64,000 nucleotides of DNA from Chitinophaga sp. S165 (GTDB lineage: Bacteria; Bacteroidota; Bacteroidia; Chitinophagales; Chitinophagaceae): positions 372,001-436,000 of the forward strand of contig NZ_QGTG01000006.1 in NCBI RefSeq assembly GCF_003182155.1, in the 5' to 3' direction. The notes below the pieces were generated by a model. It ran no database searches and was not told the origin of the DNA. It saw nothing but the letters and a program-made list of their open reading frames with translations. Both the position numbers and the translations under genes were made by a program. Each line of letters starts with the position of its first letter. Within the stretch, counting starts at the first letter, position 1. Below, one piece after another: positions 43,895-53,025 of the stretch.

Positions 43895-46582
43895 ATGATC
43901 AGATTAAATCCCTTGATGCGGTTGACGATGTGGACAGTGATACTTGCTTCAGGAACGATAGCGAAAGGTCAGAATGCCACGAAACCTGAAGATAACAGGT
44001 TCACTAAAGTGGTCCTGCAGCAGAAGCTGGAGGAGCCTATGCAATTCCAGGTACTCAATGACGGAAAAGTATTATACGCCGAACGTAAAGGCAAACTGAA
44101 ACTGTACAATCCTGCCACCAACAAAATGGAGGTAATAGCAGAATTCAACGTAAGCCGTGAGTACGTAAGCAAAAAAGGCGAGCACTCTGAAGGGGAAGAC
44201 GGTTTACAGGGCGTTATCCTGGACCAGAACTATGCAAAGAACCATTGGATCTATGTATACTATTCTCCCAAAGAAGTCTCAGTAAACCGCTTGTCACGTT
44301 TTACCTGGGCAGGAGGAAAATTAGACAGGCGTACGGAAAAGGTAATGCTGGACGTAGCCGTTCAACGTGAAGAATGTTGTCACGTAGGCGGTGGTATGGT
44401 GTTCGATAAAACAGGTAACCTGTACCTCAGTACGGGCGACAATACCTTCTCTCGTTCATCCGACGGTTTCACGCCCATCGATGAACGTCCCGGCGAAAGC
44501 CCGAGAGACGCACAGAAATCATCAGGCAATACCAACGACCTCAGAGGTAAGATCCTGCGTATCCGTCCAAAGGCCGATGGCTCTTACAGCATTCCCGAAG
44601 GGAACCTCTTCCCGCAGGGTACAGCCAAAACGCGCCCTGAGATCTACACCATGGGTAACCGTAATCCCTGGAGGCTCACCATCGACAGTAAAACAGGCTG
44701 GTTATTCTGGGGTGAAGTAGGACCGGATGGCTCCAATTCCTCCGACTTGCGCGGACCAAAGTCATACGACGAGTTCAACGTAGCTAAAAAGGCGGGTAAC
44801 TTTGGATGGCCTTACTTCATCGGTAAGGAAGCCTACCGCGATTACAACTTCGCTACAAAAGAATCCGGCGAATGGTGGGACCCTGCAAAACCCGTTAACA
44901 ACTCACCAAACAATACAGGCCTGAATACATTGCCTCCTGTGGAGAATCCGCTGATCTGGTATCCTTATGCTGCCAGCGAAGACTTCCCGCTGACAGGCAG
45001 TGGCGGCAGAAGTGCTGTCGGCGGACCGATCTTCTACCAGTCCGACTTCAGTAAAACTGCCAAAAGCCTTTTTCCGACATACTACGAAGGCAAATGGCTG
45101 GTAACCGACTGGGTACGCGGCTGGATATTGTCAGTAACACTGGACGATCAGGGCAAGTTCGTTTCTATGGAACGTTTCCTGCCCGACCTGACCCTGCGTG
45201 GACCTATCGACATGAAGTTCGGTCCTGACGGTGCCCTCTATGTCCTGGAATACGGCAACGGTTACTTCAAAGACAATCCCGAAGCAGAGCTCATTAAGAT
45301 CGAATATAACGGCGGTAACCGTAAACCGGTGGTGCAGGTCGCCGCGAGCAAAACAGCCGGCCCATTGCCCTTAAAAGTGCAATTATCGTCAGCCGGTACC
45401 TCAGATGCTGACGGCGATTCATTGAGCTACAGCTGGAAGATCACCCGGAACGGAGCACCTGTAACAACTTACAAAACCGCCGATCCTGAACTGCAACTCA
45501 CCACAGCCGGTGTGTACAAGGCTACATTGACCGTAACCGATCCCGCCGGAGCAAAAAACAGCAAGTCTGTCGAGATCTCCGCCGGTAACGCTGTACCAGA
45601 AGTAGATTTCAAATTTACACAGGGCAACTCCAGTTTCTTCTTCCCTGGTAGCACTGTCAAATACGCCGTAAGCGTATCCGACAAGGAAGACGGTAGCCTG
45701 GCAAATAAACGTATCCTGCCTTCACAGGTATCGGTATCTATCAACTACCTGTCAGAAGGTTATGATATGACGGTAGTAGCCCAAAACCAGAACAGGTTCG
45801 ACGCTTCAGCCGCTCACGCAGGTGCCAAAGCCCTGATCAAAAAGAGCGACTGTAACGCCTGTCATGCACTGAATACAGCTTCTTTAGGCCCATCTTTCAC
45901 AAAGGTGGCCATGAAATACAAAGACGATAAAACAGCACAGGCTAAGCTGACCAAAAAGGTGATCACCGGCGGCGCTGGTGTTTGGGGAGACGCAATGATG
46001 CCTGCCCACTCTTCCATGAGCAATGCTGAAGTAGGCTCTATCGTAAAATATATCTTAAGCTTAAGCGAGAAAAAAGAAGCACCTAAAAACCTGCCTGTTA
46101 CCGGTACTTACACTACCAACGAGCAGGCCGGACAAACCAACAAAGGATCATTCATTTTCAGAGCGGCATATAAAGACAAAGGCACTGCACTGGCGCCTGC
46201 ACAGCAAGGCGAAAGCATTGTGGAATTACGCAATCCTAATATCCTTATCGCCGACGCCGATGATTCCCAGGGTATTGACTTCAATGGAAACAGGTCCGTG
46301 GCTACCGTGAAAGAAAAAGGTGGTTATATACTGTTAAAACAAGTCGATCTCAGCGAACTGAAAGGCCTGACCGTATCCGGTACAAAGAGAGGCGGATGTG
46401 GCGCCTTTGAGGTGAGGCTTGATAAGATGGACGCGGCCCCTGTTGTTAAATCTGGTACTTCAGCTACTGAGGATAATTCACTGACTGCACAACTGTCCGG
46501 AACGACCGGTAAACATGATGTATTCATTGTCTTCAATGAAGCAGGAGGTAAGATCACTTCAATTACAGTTAAGAATAAGTAG
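43895..46582 (+). CDS. PQQ-type sugar dehydrogenase / PKD / cytochrome c fusion
   Basis: An 895-residue exported protein. Residues about 30-470 form a six-bladed propeller of the soluble glucose/sorbosone dehydrogenase type (EEPMQFQVLNDGKVLYAERKG, GGGMVFDKTGNLYLSTGDN, TMGNRNPWRLTID). A PKD-like beta-sandwich follows at about 480-570 (SDADGDSLSYSW). A class I cytochrome c carries the haem motif CNACH at Cys653-His657, with Met in GDAMMPAHSS as axial ligand candidate. A C-terminal beta-sandwich like a carbohydrate-binding module ends the protein (about 735-895). The fusion would oxidise a sugar and pass electrons to its own haem. It lies 92 bp after the mannan locus and is closed by a terminator. 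Confidence 0.88.
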   Translation: MIRLNPLMRLTMWTVILASGTIAKGQNATKPEDNRFTKVVLQQKLEEPMQFQVLNDGKVLYAERKGKLKLYNPATNKMEVIAEFNVSREYVSKKGEHSEGEDGLQGVILDQNYAKNHWIYVYYSPKEVSVNRLSRFTWAGGKLDRRTEKVMLDVAVQREECCHVGGGMVFDKTGNLYLSTGDNTFSRSSDGFTPIDERPGESPRDAQKSSGNTNDLRGKILRIRPKADGSYSIPEGNLFPQGTAKTRPEIYTMGNRNPWRLTIDSKTGWLFWGEVGPDGSNSSDLRGPKSYDEFNVAKKAGNFGWPYFIGKEAYRDYNFATKESGEWWDPAKPVNNSPNNTGLNTLPPVENPLIWYPYAASEDFPLTGSGGRSAVGGPIFYQSDFSKTAKSLFPTYYEGKWLVTDWVRGWILSVTLDDQGKFVSMERFLPDLTLRGPIDMKFGPDGALYVLEYGNGYFKDNPEAELIKIEYNGGNRKPVVQVAASKTAGPLPLKVQLSSAGTSDADGDSLSYSWKITRNGAPVTTYKTADPELQLTTAGVYKATLTVTDPAGAKNSKSVEISAGNAVPEVDFKFTQGNSSFFFPGSTVKYAVSVSDKEDGSLANKRILPSQVSVSINYLSEGYDMTVVAQNQNRFDASAAHAGAKALIKKSDCNACHALNTASLGPSFTKVAMKYKDDKTAQAKLTKKVITGGAGVWGDAMMPAHSSMSNAEVGSIVKYILSLSEKKEAPKNLPVTGTYTTNEQAGQTNKGSFIFRAAYKDKGTALAPAQQGESIVELRNPNILIADADDSQGIDFNGNRSVATVKEKGGYILLKQVDLSELKGLTVSGTKRGGCGAFEVRLDKMDAAPVVKSGTSATEDNSLTAQLSGTTGKHDVFIVFNEAGGKITSITVKNK

Positions 46583-46618
46583 CACACAAACAAATACTTA
46601 TACATACTTTTCGCAGAA

Positions 46619-46647
46619 AGCCGGGCAGCAATGCCTGGCTTTTTTTA
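46619..46647 (+). terminator. Rho-independent terminator
   Basis: AGCCGGGCA and TGCCTGGCT form a 9-bp stem (one G-T pair) around a 4-nt loop followed by seven T. It ends the dehydrogenase transcript before the next SusD locus. Confidence 0.88.
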
Positions 46648-46779
46648 TTTCCGGAAAATAAATGGCCGGTATGGCGGTAGGGACTTTTTGAGGTGTCTTT
46701 ATGAATAGGGACAGGGACGCTTATGTCCTCATTAGCAGATTTTATCACCAAAAACAGAACGCTACCACGTATTGACGTT

Positions 46780-48489
46780 ATGAAACTGACCTTCATGTTC
46801 GCAGCACCCCTTTGCCTGTGTATAGGAATGGTTGCCCTGGTTTCCTGTGGCAAGAAAAACTTCCTGGATCAGACGGAGACATCCAACCTGGACGAAAAAG
46901 CTGTCTTTACCGACAGTGCCCGGACAGTAAATTTCCTTACCAACATTTACCTTGACATCGGCTTTGCCGAAGGCGCTACCCGTTTCGGTAACGGCGGACT
47001 GGACGCTGCCTGTGATGAGGCGGAGCCACAGAAGTCGGCTTCTATCACCACCTCCGTGCAATTCGCTACAGGTACTGTCAATCCTTCCATTATCAGCGCC
47101 GATGCCTGGAATACCTGTTACACGAATATCCGGCGTGTGAACCAGCTCCTGAAACATCTGCCGGGAGCGCCTATACCTTCCTATATCCGTAACGCAATGG
47201 CGGCCGAAGCCCGTTTCCTTCGGGCATGGTACTATGCTTCCCTGCTGAAACACTACGGAGGCATTCCACTGTTAGGCGATTCCGTATTCAACGTAACCGA
47301 TAAGATTCCTGCAGTCCGTAACACTTACAAAGACTGTGTGGACTACATCGTTTCAGAATGTGATGCCGCCGCAGGTGCACTGCCATTGGAACGTATCCGT
47401 GAAGACTACGGCCGTGCCAGCGGAGGTGCTGCAATGGCCCTCAAAGCACGTGTATTGCTGTATGCTGCCAGTCCGCTCTTCAACGGCGGTAATATCGATC
47501 CGCAGAATGCAGTGACCGGTTATACGGACAATGTTCAGGAACGTTGGAAGCTGGCCGCCGATGCCGCCGCCGCTGTAATGTCCACCGGCGGATATTCTTT
47601 GAATGAAGACAACGCGACAGCGCCAGGTTATGGCTTCTATAAGTTATTTACCCTGCGCGTGAACCCCGAATACATATTGGCAAAGATGCAGGGGGGGAAC
47701 CGTGAGCTGGAAACTGCCTGGCAGCCGCCGTCCCGTGGAGGTGGGCAGGGTGGCTTTCCTTACCAGGATTTTGTAGACGCTTTCAGCATGGCTAACGGTA
47801 TGCCGATCACGGACCCTGCGTCTGGCTATCAACCGAACGATCCATACAAAGATCGTGACCCTCGGCTCGCATATTCCATCATCCGTGACCAGACGCCGTT
47901 AATACAAAACAACGGACTCAAAGAACCGGTGAATATCTTTCTCAATGCCAATGGTGCCGGCGCCAGCCAGGACGCTGTACTCGCAGGTACGCCTACCGGT
48001 TACTATACCAACAAGATGCTGGACGAGAATATCGCCGCCAACTTTATCCACGGCTCTCAGCGCTGCTTCCCATTGATGCGTTATGCAGAAGTGCTGCTCA
48101 ACTTTGCAGAAGCTACAAATGAATATGATGGCCCTACACAAGCTGTATACGACGCCGTAGAACTTGTACGCAGGCGCGCCGGATTATCGCCGTATGAACT
48201 GCCTGACGGCCTTTCCCGCGATCAGATGCGTACGGCGATCCAAACAGAAAGGAGAGTGGAACTGGCTTTCGAAGGTCACCGTTTCTGGGACGTAAGAAGA
48301 TGGAAGATCGCGGAGCAGACACAGAACAAGACAATGAACGGCATGAAGGTCATCCGGAATGGTAGTAACGTCACCTATACCGTCTTCCCTGTACGCAAGC
48401 ATAACTTCCGCAACGCTATGTACCTGTGGGCAATTCCACAAAGCGAAACAGCGAAGTCGCCTGAACTAAAGCAAAATCCACTCTGGTAA
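46780..48489 (+). CDS. SusD/RagB-type lipoprotein, first gene of its operon
   Basis: A 569-residue surface lipoprotein with lipobox LVSC (Cys23). The ATG at 46780 was chosen because an upstream ATG at 46723 would bury the signal peptide. SusD markers are AEARFLRAWYYASLLKHYGGIPLL, GAAMALKARVLLYAASPLFNGG, RYAEVLLNFAEATNEYDGP and ELAFEGHRFWDVRRWKIAEQ. It is clearly related to the SusD at 53026, sharing several of these segments almost word for word. Unusually, no SusC gene precedes it: a terminator at 46619 lies upstream. The receptor partner may be the lone SusC at 54765. Confidence 0.93.
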   Translation: MKLTFMFAAPLCLCIGMVALVSCGKKNFLDQTETSNLDEKAVFTDSARTVNFLTNIYLDIGFAEGATRFGNGGLDAACDEAEPQKSASITTSVQFATGTVNPSIISADAWNTCYTNIRRVNQLLKHLPGAPIPSYIRNAMAAEARFLRAWYYASLLKHYGGIPLLGDSVFNVTDKIPAVRNTYKDCVDYIVSECDAAAGALPLERIREDYGRASGGAAMALKARVLLYAASPLFNGGNIDPQNAVTGYTDNVQERWKLAADAAAAVMSTGGYSLNEDNATAPGYGFYKLFTLRVNPEYILAKMQGGNRELETAWQPPSRGGGQGGFPYQDFVDAFSMANGMPITDPASGYQPNDPYKDRDPRLAYSIIRDQTPLIQNNGLKEPVNIFLNANGAGASQDAVLAGTPTGYYTNKMLDENIAANFIHGSQRCFPLMRYAEVLLNFAEATNEYDGPTQAVYDAVELVRRRAGLSPYELPDGLSRDQMRTAIQTERRVELAFEGHRFWDVRRWKIAEQTQNKTMNGMKVIRNGSNVTYTVFPVRKHNFRNAMYLWAIPQSETAKSPELKQNPLW

Positions 48490-48500
48490 AAACATTCCCA

Positions 48501-48932
48501 ATGAGATCAAAATTCCCGATATGCGTACTGATACTGTTGATGATCATCAGCGCATGCAAACAACAGGAAATAGCTGTGCCCGAGCAGGTAAAAGATCTTT
48601 CGGGAGAATGGCGCATTGTCAAAGCTGTTCGAAATGGTGTCGACATTACTACACTGACCGACTTTACACAGTTCAGACTAAGCTTCAACAAAGAAAATCA
48701 ATACAGCATCGAGCACCCACTACCTTTTGTAGTGAATAAAAACGGTAGCTATGCACTGGATGATCCGAAGTATCCCTTACGCATCACCTTCTCACAAACA
48801 GGTACAGATGCGCCGGTCAGCAGCAGCTTTGCGTATCCGGTAGTAGCTGGCAAGCGTAACCTGGTATTTACATTCAGTCCGGGGTGTACTTCCAACACAT
48901 ACCTGTATACATTAGAAAAAGTAGCACCCTAA
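48501..48932 (+). CDS. DUF5004 lipoprotein
   Basis: A 143-residue lipoprotein with lipobox IISAC (Cys19) and a lipocalin-like beta-barrel sequence (DLSGEWRIVKAVRNGVDIT, FRLSFNKENQYSI, RNLVFTF). This matches the DUF5004 family of Bacteroidota, which accompanies SusC/SusD genes. It probably serves as an accessory surface glycan-binding or assembly protein; no activity is known. It sits 11 bp after the SusD gene and 21 bp before the DUF4961 gene. Confidence 0.78.
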   Translation: MRSKFPICVLILLMIISACKQQEIAVPEQVKDLSGEWRIVKAVRNGVDITTLTDFTQFRLSFNKENQYSIEHPLPFVVNKNGSYALDDPKYPLRITFSQTGTDAPVSSSFAYPVVAGKRNLVFTFSPGCTSNTYLYTLEKVAP

Positions 48933-48953
48933 TCCAATCCAATACAGCACGAT

Positions 48954-49919
48954 ATGAAAAGATACTTATGGGGCATCATCGGCCTGTTTTTGTTACTACT
49001 GGCAGGTTGCGTATTCCTTGAAGGAGTGGATCAACCAACCAATCCAAAACCAGGCGAAGACATGACGATCGTCATGCATACCCGCATCGACGTAGCAGAC
49101 GGTGGCCGTTCAGGTACAAGGCTGATCATCGGCTTCCTGGCGCCAAAGGACTGGCAGGCTACAGCAAATACATCCATCACATTTACTACAACAACATACG
49201 GTAACGGTAAAATGGTACCCGTGCCTTCCAGTGTAATAGCGACAAATGGTGAGAACTGGCCCGCTGCACTGAAAACCCGTTTTGGTATGGGTGGCAACTT
49301 CATGGCCGACAACCTTGAATGGGTGGTGTTCTGGACAGAGCAGGACTATAACGTACCACAGGGCGTAAAAGAGAACATTGACATCACCATCGTAACGAAA
49401 CCTGGCCCGGACAATGTACAGTTTAAAACCGGTTACTTCCTGGGTACCAGCTCCGAAGGACTGAGCGACGTATTTGGTTCTAACAATGTTTACAAGTGCC
49501 AGTTCAAAGACTGCTTCACGGTTTCAAACGGTGAGGGCGATCTGATCGACTTCTGTAATCCGCAGATAGCAGCGGTAACGCCGGGAGTGGCGACAGACAA
49601 TGATCTGCTCACCGTCTCTTTCGATCCAGACGTAGTACAGACTGCCCTCAGTGGAGCAGAAAATATCTACCTCTGTGCAAGAGGATATACACCTGGCGGA
49701 AAAGTATATGAAGCCTGTATACAAACAGATCAGTCTAAACTGAAGCCATATACCGGTAAGAAATCCGCTATCACTTTCTGGCCACGCGGTTACTTCAACA
49801 TGCAGGAAGGAGAGGAGCTGGAGAAGATCGAATACTTCTTTACAGATGCTACAGGCACAGTACAGGTAGGCTATAGCAATACTGCCAACCCATTTGTATA
49901 CACGTTCAAATGCCAATAA
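48954..49919 (+). CDS. DUF4961 lipoprotein
   Basis: A 321-residue lipoprotein with lipobox LAGC (Cys19). The mature protein is all-beta: an early Ig-like strand set (IVMHTRIDVADG), a middle segment ending YKCQFKDCFTV, and a C-terminal Ig-like part (TDNDLLTVSFDPD, EEIEKIEYFF-like). I assign DUF4961 by pattern and by its usual neighbour DUF5004. A surface-glycan-binding role is likely by analogy to SusE/SusF positions in other loci, but unproven. It ends 21 bp before a SusC gene, so it belongs to the same operon. Confidence 0.75.
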   Translation: MKRYLWGIIGLFLLLLAGCVFLEGVDQPTNPKPGEDMTIVMHTRIDVADGGRSGTRLIIGFLAPKDWQATANTSITFTTTTYGNGKMVPVPSSVIATNGENWPAALKTRFGMGGNFMADNLEWVVFWTEQDYNVPQGVKENIDITIVTKPGPDNVQFKTGYFLGTSSEGLSDVFGSNNVYKCQFKDCFTVSNGEGDLIDFCNPQIAAVTPGVATDNDLLTVSFDPDVVQTALSGAENIYLCARGYTPGGKVYEACIQTDQSKLKPYTGKKSAITFWPRGYFNMQEGEELEKIEYFFTDATGTVQVGYSNTANPFVYTFKCQ

Positions 49920-49940
49920 CCGTCCCATAAAATTTATACA

Positions 49941-52900
49941 ATGGTGCATAGCAACATCAAACGATATATATCTTTACTCACCTGCCTCGTGATCCTTGCC
50001 TGTATGAAAGTGCAGGCCCAGCAACAGGTGGTATCAGGCCGGCTACTGGACCCCTATGGTCAGCCGCTGGCAAAAGCAACTGTTTTTATTAAGGGTAGGG
50101 GCGATAGTACCACCACCGATGCCACAGGTAACTTCAGTATTCAGGCAGGCGCTAACAATACACTCGTAATAAAGTATCCCGGATATCATACCATAGAACA
50201 AAAGGTACAGGGCACTACCATGTTACTGAGAATGGAAGATTCATTCATTCCTTCACCGAAGTCAGTTCCTGTCTTATACGGTGATGCATCCCGTAACAGC
50301 ATCGTAGGGTCTGTCGCAACCGTATATACAAACCAGTTGTCCACTACACCGGCTACATTATATGCCTATGCATTGCCGGGACGTATTGCCGGTCTATACT
50401 CTCAACAGAATAGCGGCTTCCGTAGTCCGGGTACTGGCAACAACTTCGACGTTGACATATTCGTTGGTAACATACCAAGACCCGGAGCACTGGAACCGAA
50501 CGATAACACCGAAATAGGCTTATGGCTGCGTGGTCAGGTCCCTGTTACAATTGTAGACGGTATACAACGTGATGTGTTCTCCATCGACCCGGAGAACATA
50601 GAATCCATTTCTGTGCTGAAGGATGGATTATCTACTATCTTACTCGGCCAGCGCAGTTCACGCGGTGTGTTACTGGTAACTACCAAACGCGCACGTGCAG
50701 GTAAACCTCGTGTATCCTTCACAGCACAAACCGCCATACAGCAATCGTTACGTATGCCGAAGCCATTGCCTGCATGGCAGTACGCCTATCTGCTGAACGA
50801 AGCCCTGCAGAACGATGGCAAACAACCATTATACAAAGAATCCGACATCGTCGCCTTCCGTGATCACACAAGCCCTTATACACATCCTGACGTCAACTGG
50901 TATGACGAGATCCTACGAAGCAATGCACCGATGTCACGATATAACCTGAACGTGAACGGTGGTGGAGACGTAGCCCGTTACTCCGTATCACTGAACTACA
51001 CTGGTCAACAAGGCTTATTCAGAACCAATTCAGATAACAGTTATAACACGAATGCCGGTCTGAAACGATACCTGATCAACACTGATGTGAACATCGACGT
51101 AACACATAACCTGAATGTAGGCATGCAGCTCTTCGGTCGCCTGCAGGAAGGAAATCAGCCAGGTGCCGGTGCAGGTAAAGTACTGTCAGATCTTTTGGGA
51201 ACATCCAATGTCGCTTACCCTGTGCATAATCTCAATGGCAGCTGGGGCGGTACCGGTAACCTGACCACCAACCTGTTATCATCAACGCTCAACAGCGGTT
51301 ACATCCAGGACAACAGCAAGGACGTAATGGCGAATGTGGACCTCCGTTATGATCTGGGCAGCTTACTGCCGGGTCTCTCTATCAAAGGGAAAGGCAACCT
51401 GTCCATACAATCAGCTAACGCTATTAACCGTAGCAAACAGGACCTGGTATACAGAATGAACGTCACACAAGACGATACAACATACGCCAGATACGGTTCA
51501 GCAGTTACCCAGCGTAACGATTTCATTTCTGTATTTAACGCGCAGTATTTCTTCGGTCAGTTGGCATTGAACTACGACCGGCAGTTCGGCGCACATGGCC
51601 TTAGTGTGATCGCGCTGGCTGACAGAAGGCAGACCATCTTCAACTACGACCTTCCTGGTAAGGCAACGAACATATCAGGTAAGGTAACATACAACTATGC
51701 AAACAGATATTTCCTGGAAGGAGCGATCAACAGAAGCGGCTACAACCGCTATATGCCTGGTAAGCAGTACGGTACCTTCTATGCTGGTGGTATTGGATGG
51801 GACATTGCACAGGAAAGCTTCATCAGGAACAACGTAACATGGTTAAATCAGTTGAAGCTGAGAGGTGCCTATGCACATACAGGCAACGGCATCGATAACT
51901 CAGGCTATTACATCTGGCGACAAGACTTCAGTGAGAACAACGGCATTGGTGGAGGTATCTACGAACAGGGTACTGCGCGTTCACCTGCATCTGGTTTCCA
52001 GGAAAACGGACTGGCCAATGTGAACATCTCCTGGGAAAGCGCCCGTAAGATTGATATCGGTATAGACATCTCAATGTTCAACAACCAGCTCCAGCTGACC
52101 GGCGATTACTACAATGACCGTTACTCCGACTTACTTCAGATAAGGGGTAAAAGCATCCAGTTATCAGGTTCAGCCTATCCTCCTGAGAACATTGGTGTAA
52201 ACCGCTACACTGGCGGAGAGCTGACACTGACCTATCAGCACCAGGTAAATAATTTCCATTACTTCATCAGTGCCAACGGTAGCATCGAACAGAGTAAAGT
52301 ACTGTACATGGATGAACAGCGCCGGGAATACGACTGGAACAAAAGAACAGGAAGGCCGGTAGGTATGCCCTTCGGATATATTGCAGACGGTTTCTTGCAG
52401 TCCGCTGAAGAAGCGGCAGGTAATGCTACCATTGCAGGATATAAACCACTCCCCGGAGATATAAAATATAAAGACCTGAATAACGATGGAGTTATCAACC
52501 AGTTTGACGAATCGCCCATCGGTACATTCAAGCCACGTATTTACTATGGAGCGAACATGGGTATTTCCTGGAAGGGAATAGAGATAAGCGCACTCTTACA
52601 GGGTGTTACCAACAGAAAAAACTATGTAGCCAACTTCGCTACAGAGATGGGCTTCCAGTTCCAGAACTTCACCTACGGTCAGGCTTACGAACAGATCACT
52701 GGTCGCTGGACGCCTGAAACAGCTACTACCGCAACCTATCCACGTCTCACTGCTGATGCCAATTACAATTACAATAAAGCCAGTTCTACTTTCTGGATGC
52801 GCAACGGTAATTACTTCCGGTTGAAGAACGTAAACATCGCCTACAACCTGCCGTACGAATGGGTAAGAAGAGCGAAACTAGGTGGCGTGAAAGTATTCGC

Positions 52901-53015
52901 AAACGGATTAAACCTCTTTACACATGCGGCCTACGACTTTGTAGATCCTGAAGTAGGAGTAGGTGCATATCCTATCCAGCGGGTGTTGAATACAGGTGTT
53001 AACATAAAGTTTTAA
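49941..53015 (+). CDS. SusC/RagA-type TonB receptor without STN domain
   Basis: A 1024-residue outer-membrane receptor: signal peptide ending VQAQ, carboxypeptidase-regulatory-like domain (VVSGRLLDPYGQPLAKATVFI), plug and barrel ending GVNIKF. The plug signature is divergent: VPVTIVDGIQRDVFSIDPENIESISVLKDG replaces the more usual sequence. The TonB-box-like segment VVVIGYG is absent, with SPKSVPVLYGD in its place. Such divergence is seen in a subgroup of receptors. No STN domain, so it would not signal to FecR. It pairs with the SusD gene 10 bp downstream. Confidence 0.92.
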   Translation: MVHSNIKRYISLLTCLVILACMKVQAQQQVVSGRLLDPYGQPLAKATVFIKGRGDSTTTDATGNFSIQAGANNTLVIKYPGYHTIEQKVQGTTMLLRMEDSFIPSPKSVPVLYGDASRNSIVGSVATVYTNQLSTTPATLYAYALPGRIAGLYSQQNSGFRSPGTGNNFDVDIFVGNIPRPGALEPNDNTEIGLWLRGQVPVTIVDGIQRDVFSIDPENIESISVLKDGLSTILLGQRSSRGVLLVTTKRARAGKPRVSFTAQTAIQQSLRMPKPLPAWQYAYLLNEALQNDGKQPLYKESDIVAFRDHTSPYTHPDVNWYDEILRSNAPMSRYNLNVNGGGDVARYSVSLNYTGQQGLFRTNSDNSYNTNAGLKRYLINTDVNIDVTHNLNVGMQLFGRLQEGNQPGAGAGKVLSDLLGTSNVAYPVHNLNGSWGGTGNLTTNLLSSTLNSGYIQDNSKDVMANVDLRYDLGSLLPGLSIKGKGNLSIQSANAINRSKQDLVYRMNVTQDDTTYARYGSAVTQRNDFISVFNAQYFFGQLALNYDRQFGAHGLSVIALADRRQTIFNYDLPGKATNISGKVTYNYANRYFLEGAINRSGYNRYMPGKQYGTFYAGGIGWDIAQESFIRNNVTWLNQLKLRGAYAHTGNGIDNSGYYIWRQDFSENNGIGGGIYEQGTARSPASGFQENGLANVNISWESARKIDIGIDISMFNNQLQLTGDYYNDRYSDLLQIRGKSIQLSGSAYPPENIGVNRYTGGELTLTYQHQVNNFHYFISANGSIEQSKVLYMDEQRREYDWNKRTGRPVGMPFGYIADGFLQSAEEAAGNATIAGYKPLPGDIKYKDLNNDGVINQFDESPIGTFKPRIYYGANMGISWKGIEISALLQGVTNRKNYVANFATEMGFQFQNFTYGQAYEQITGRWTPETATTATYPRLTADANYNYNKASSTFWMRNGNYFRLKNVNIAYNLPYEWVRRAKLGGVKVFANGLNLFTHAAYDFVDPEVGVGAYPIQRVLNTGVNIKF

Positions 53016-53025
53016 ACAGAGTATC

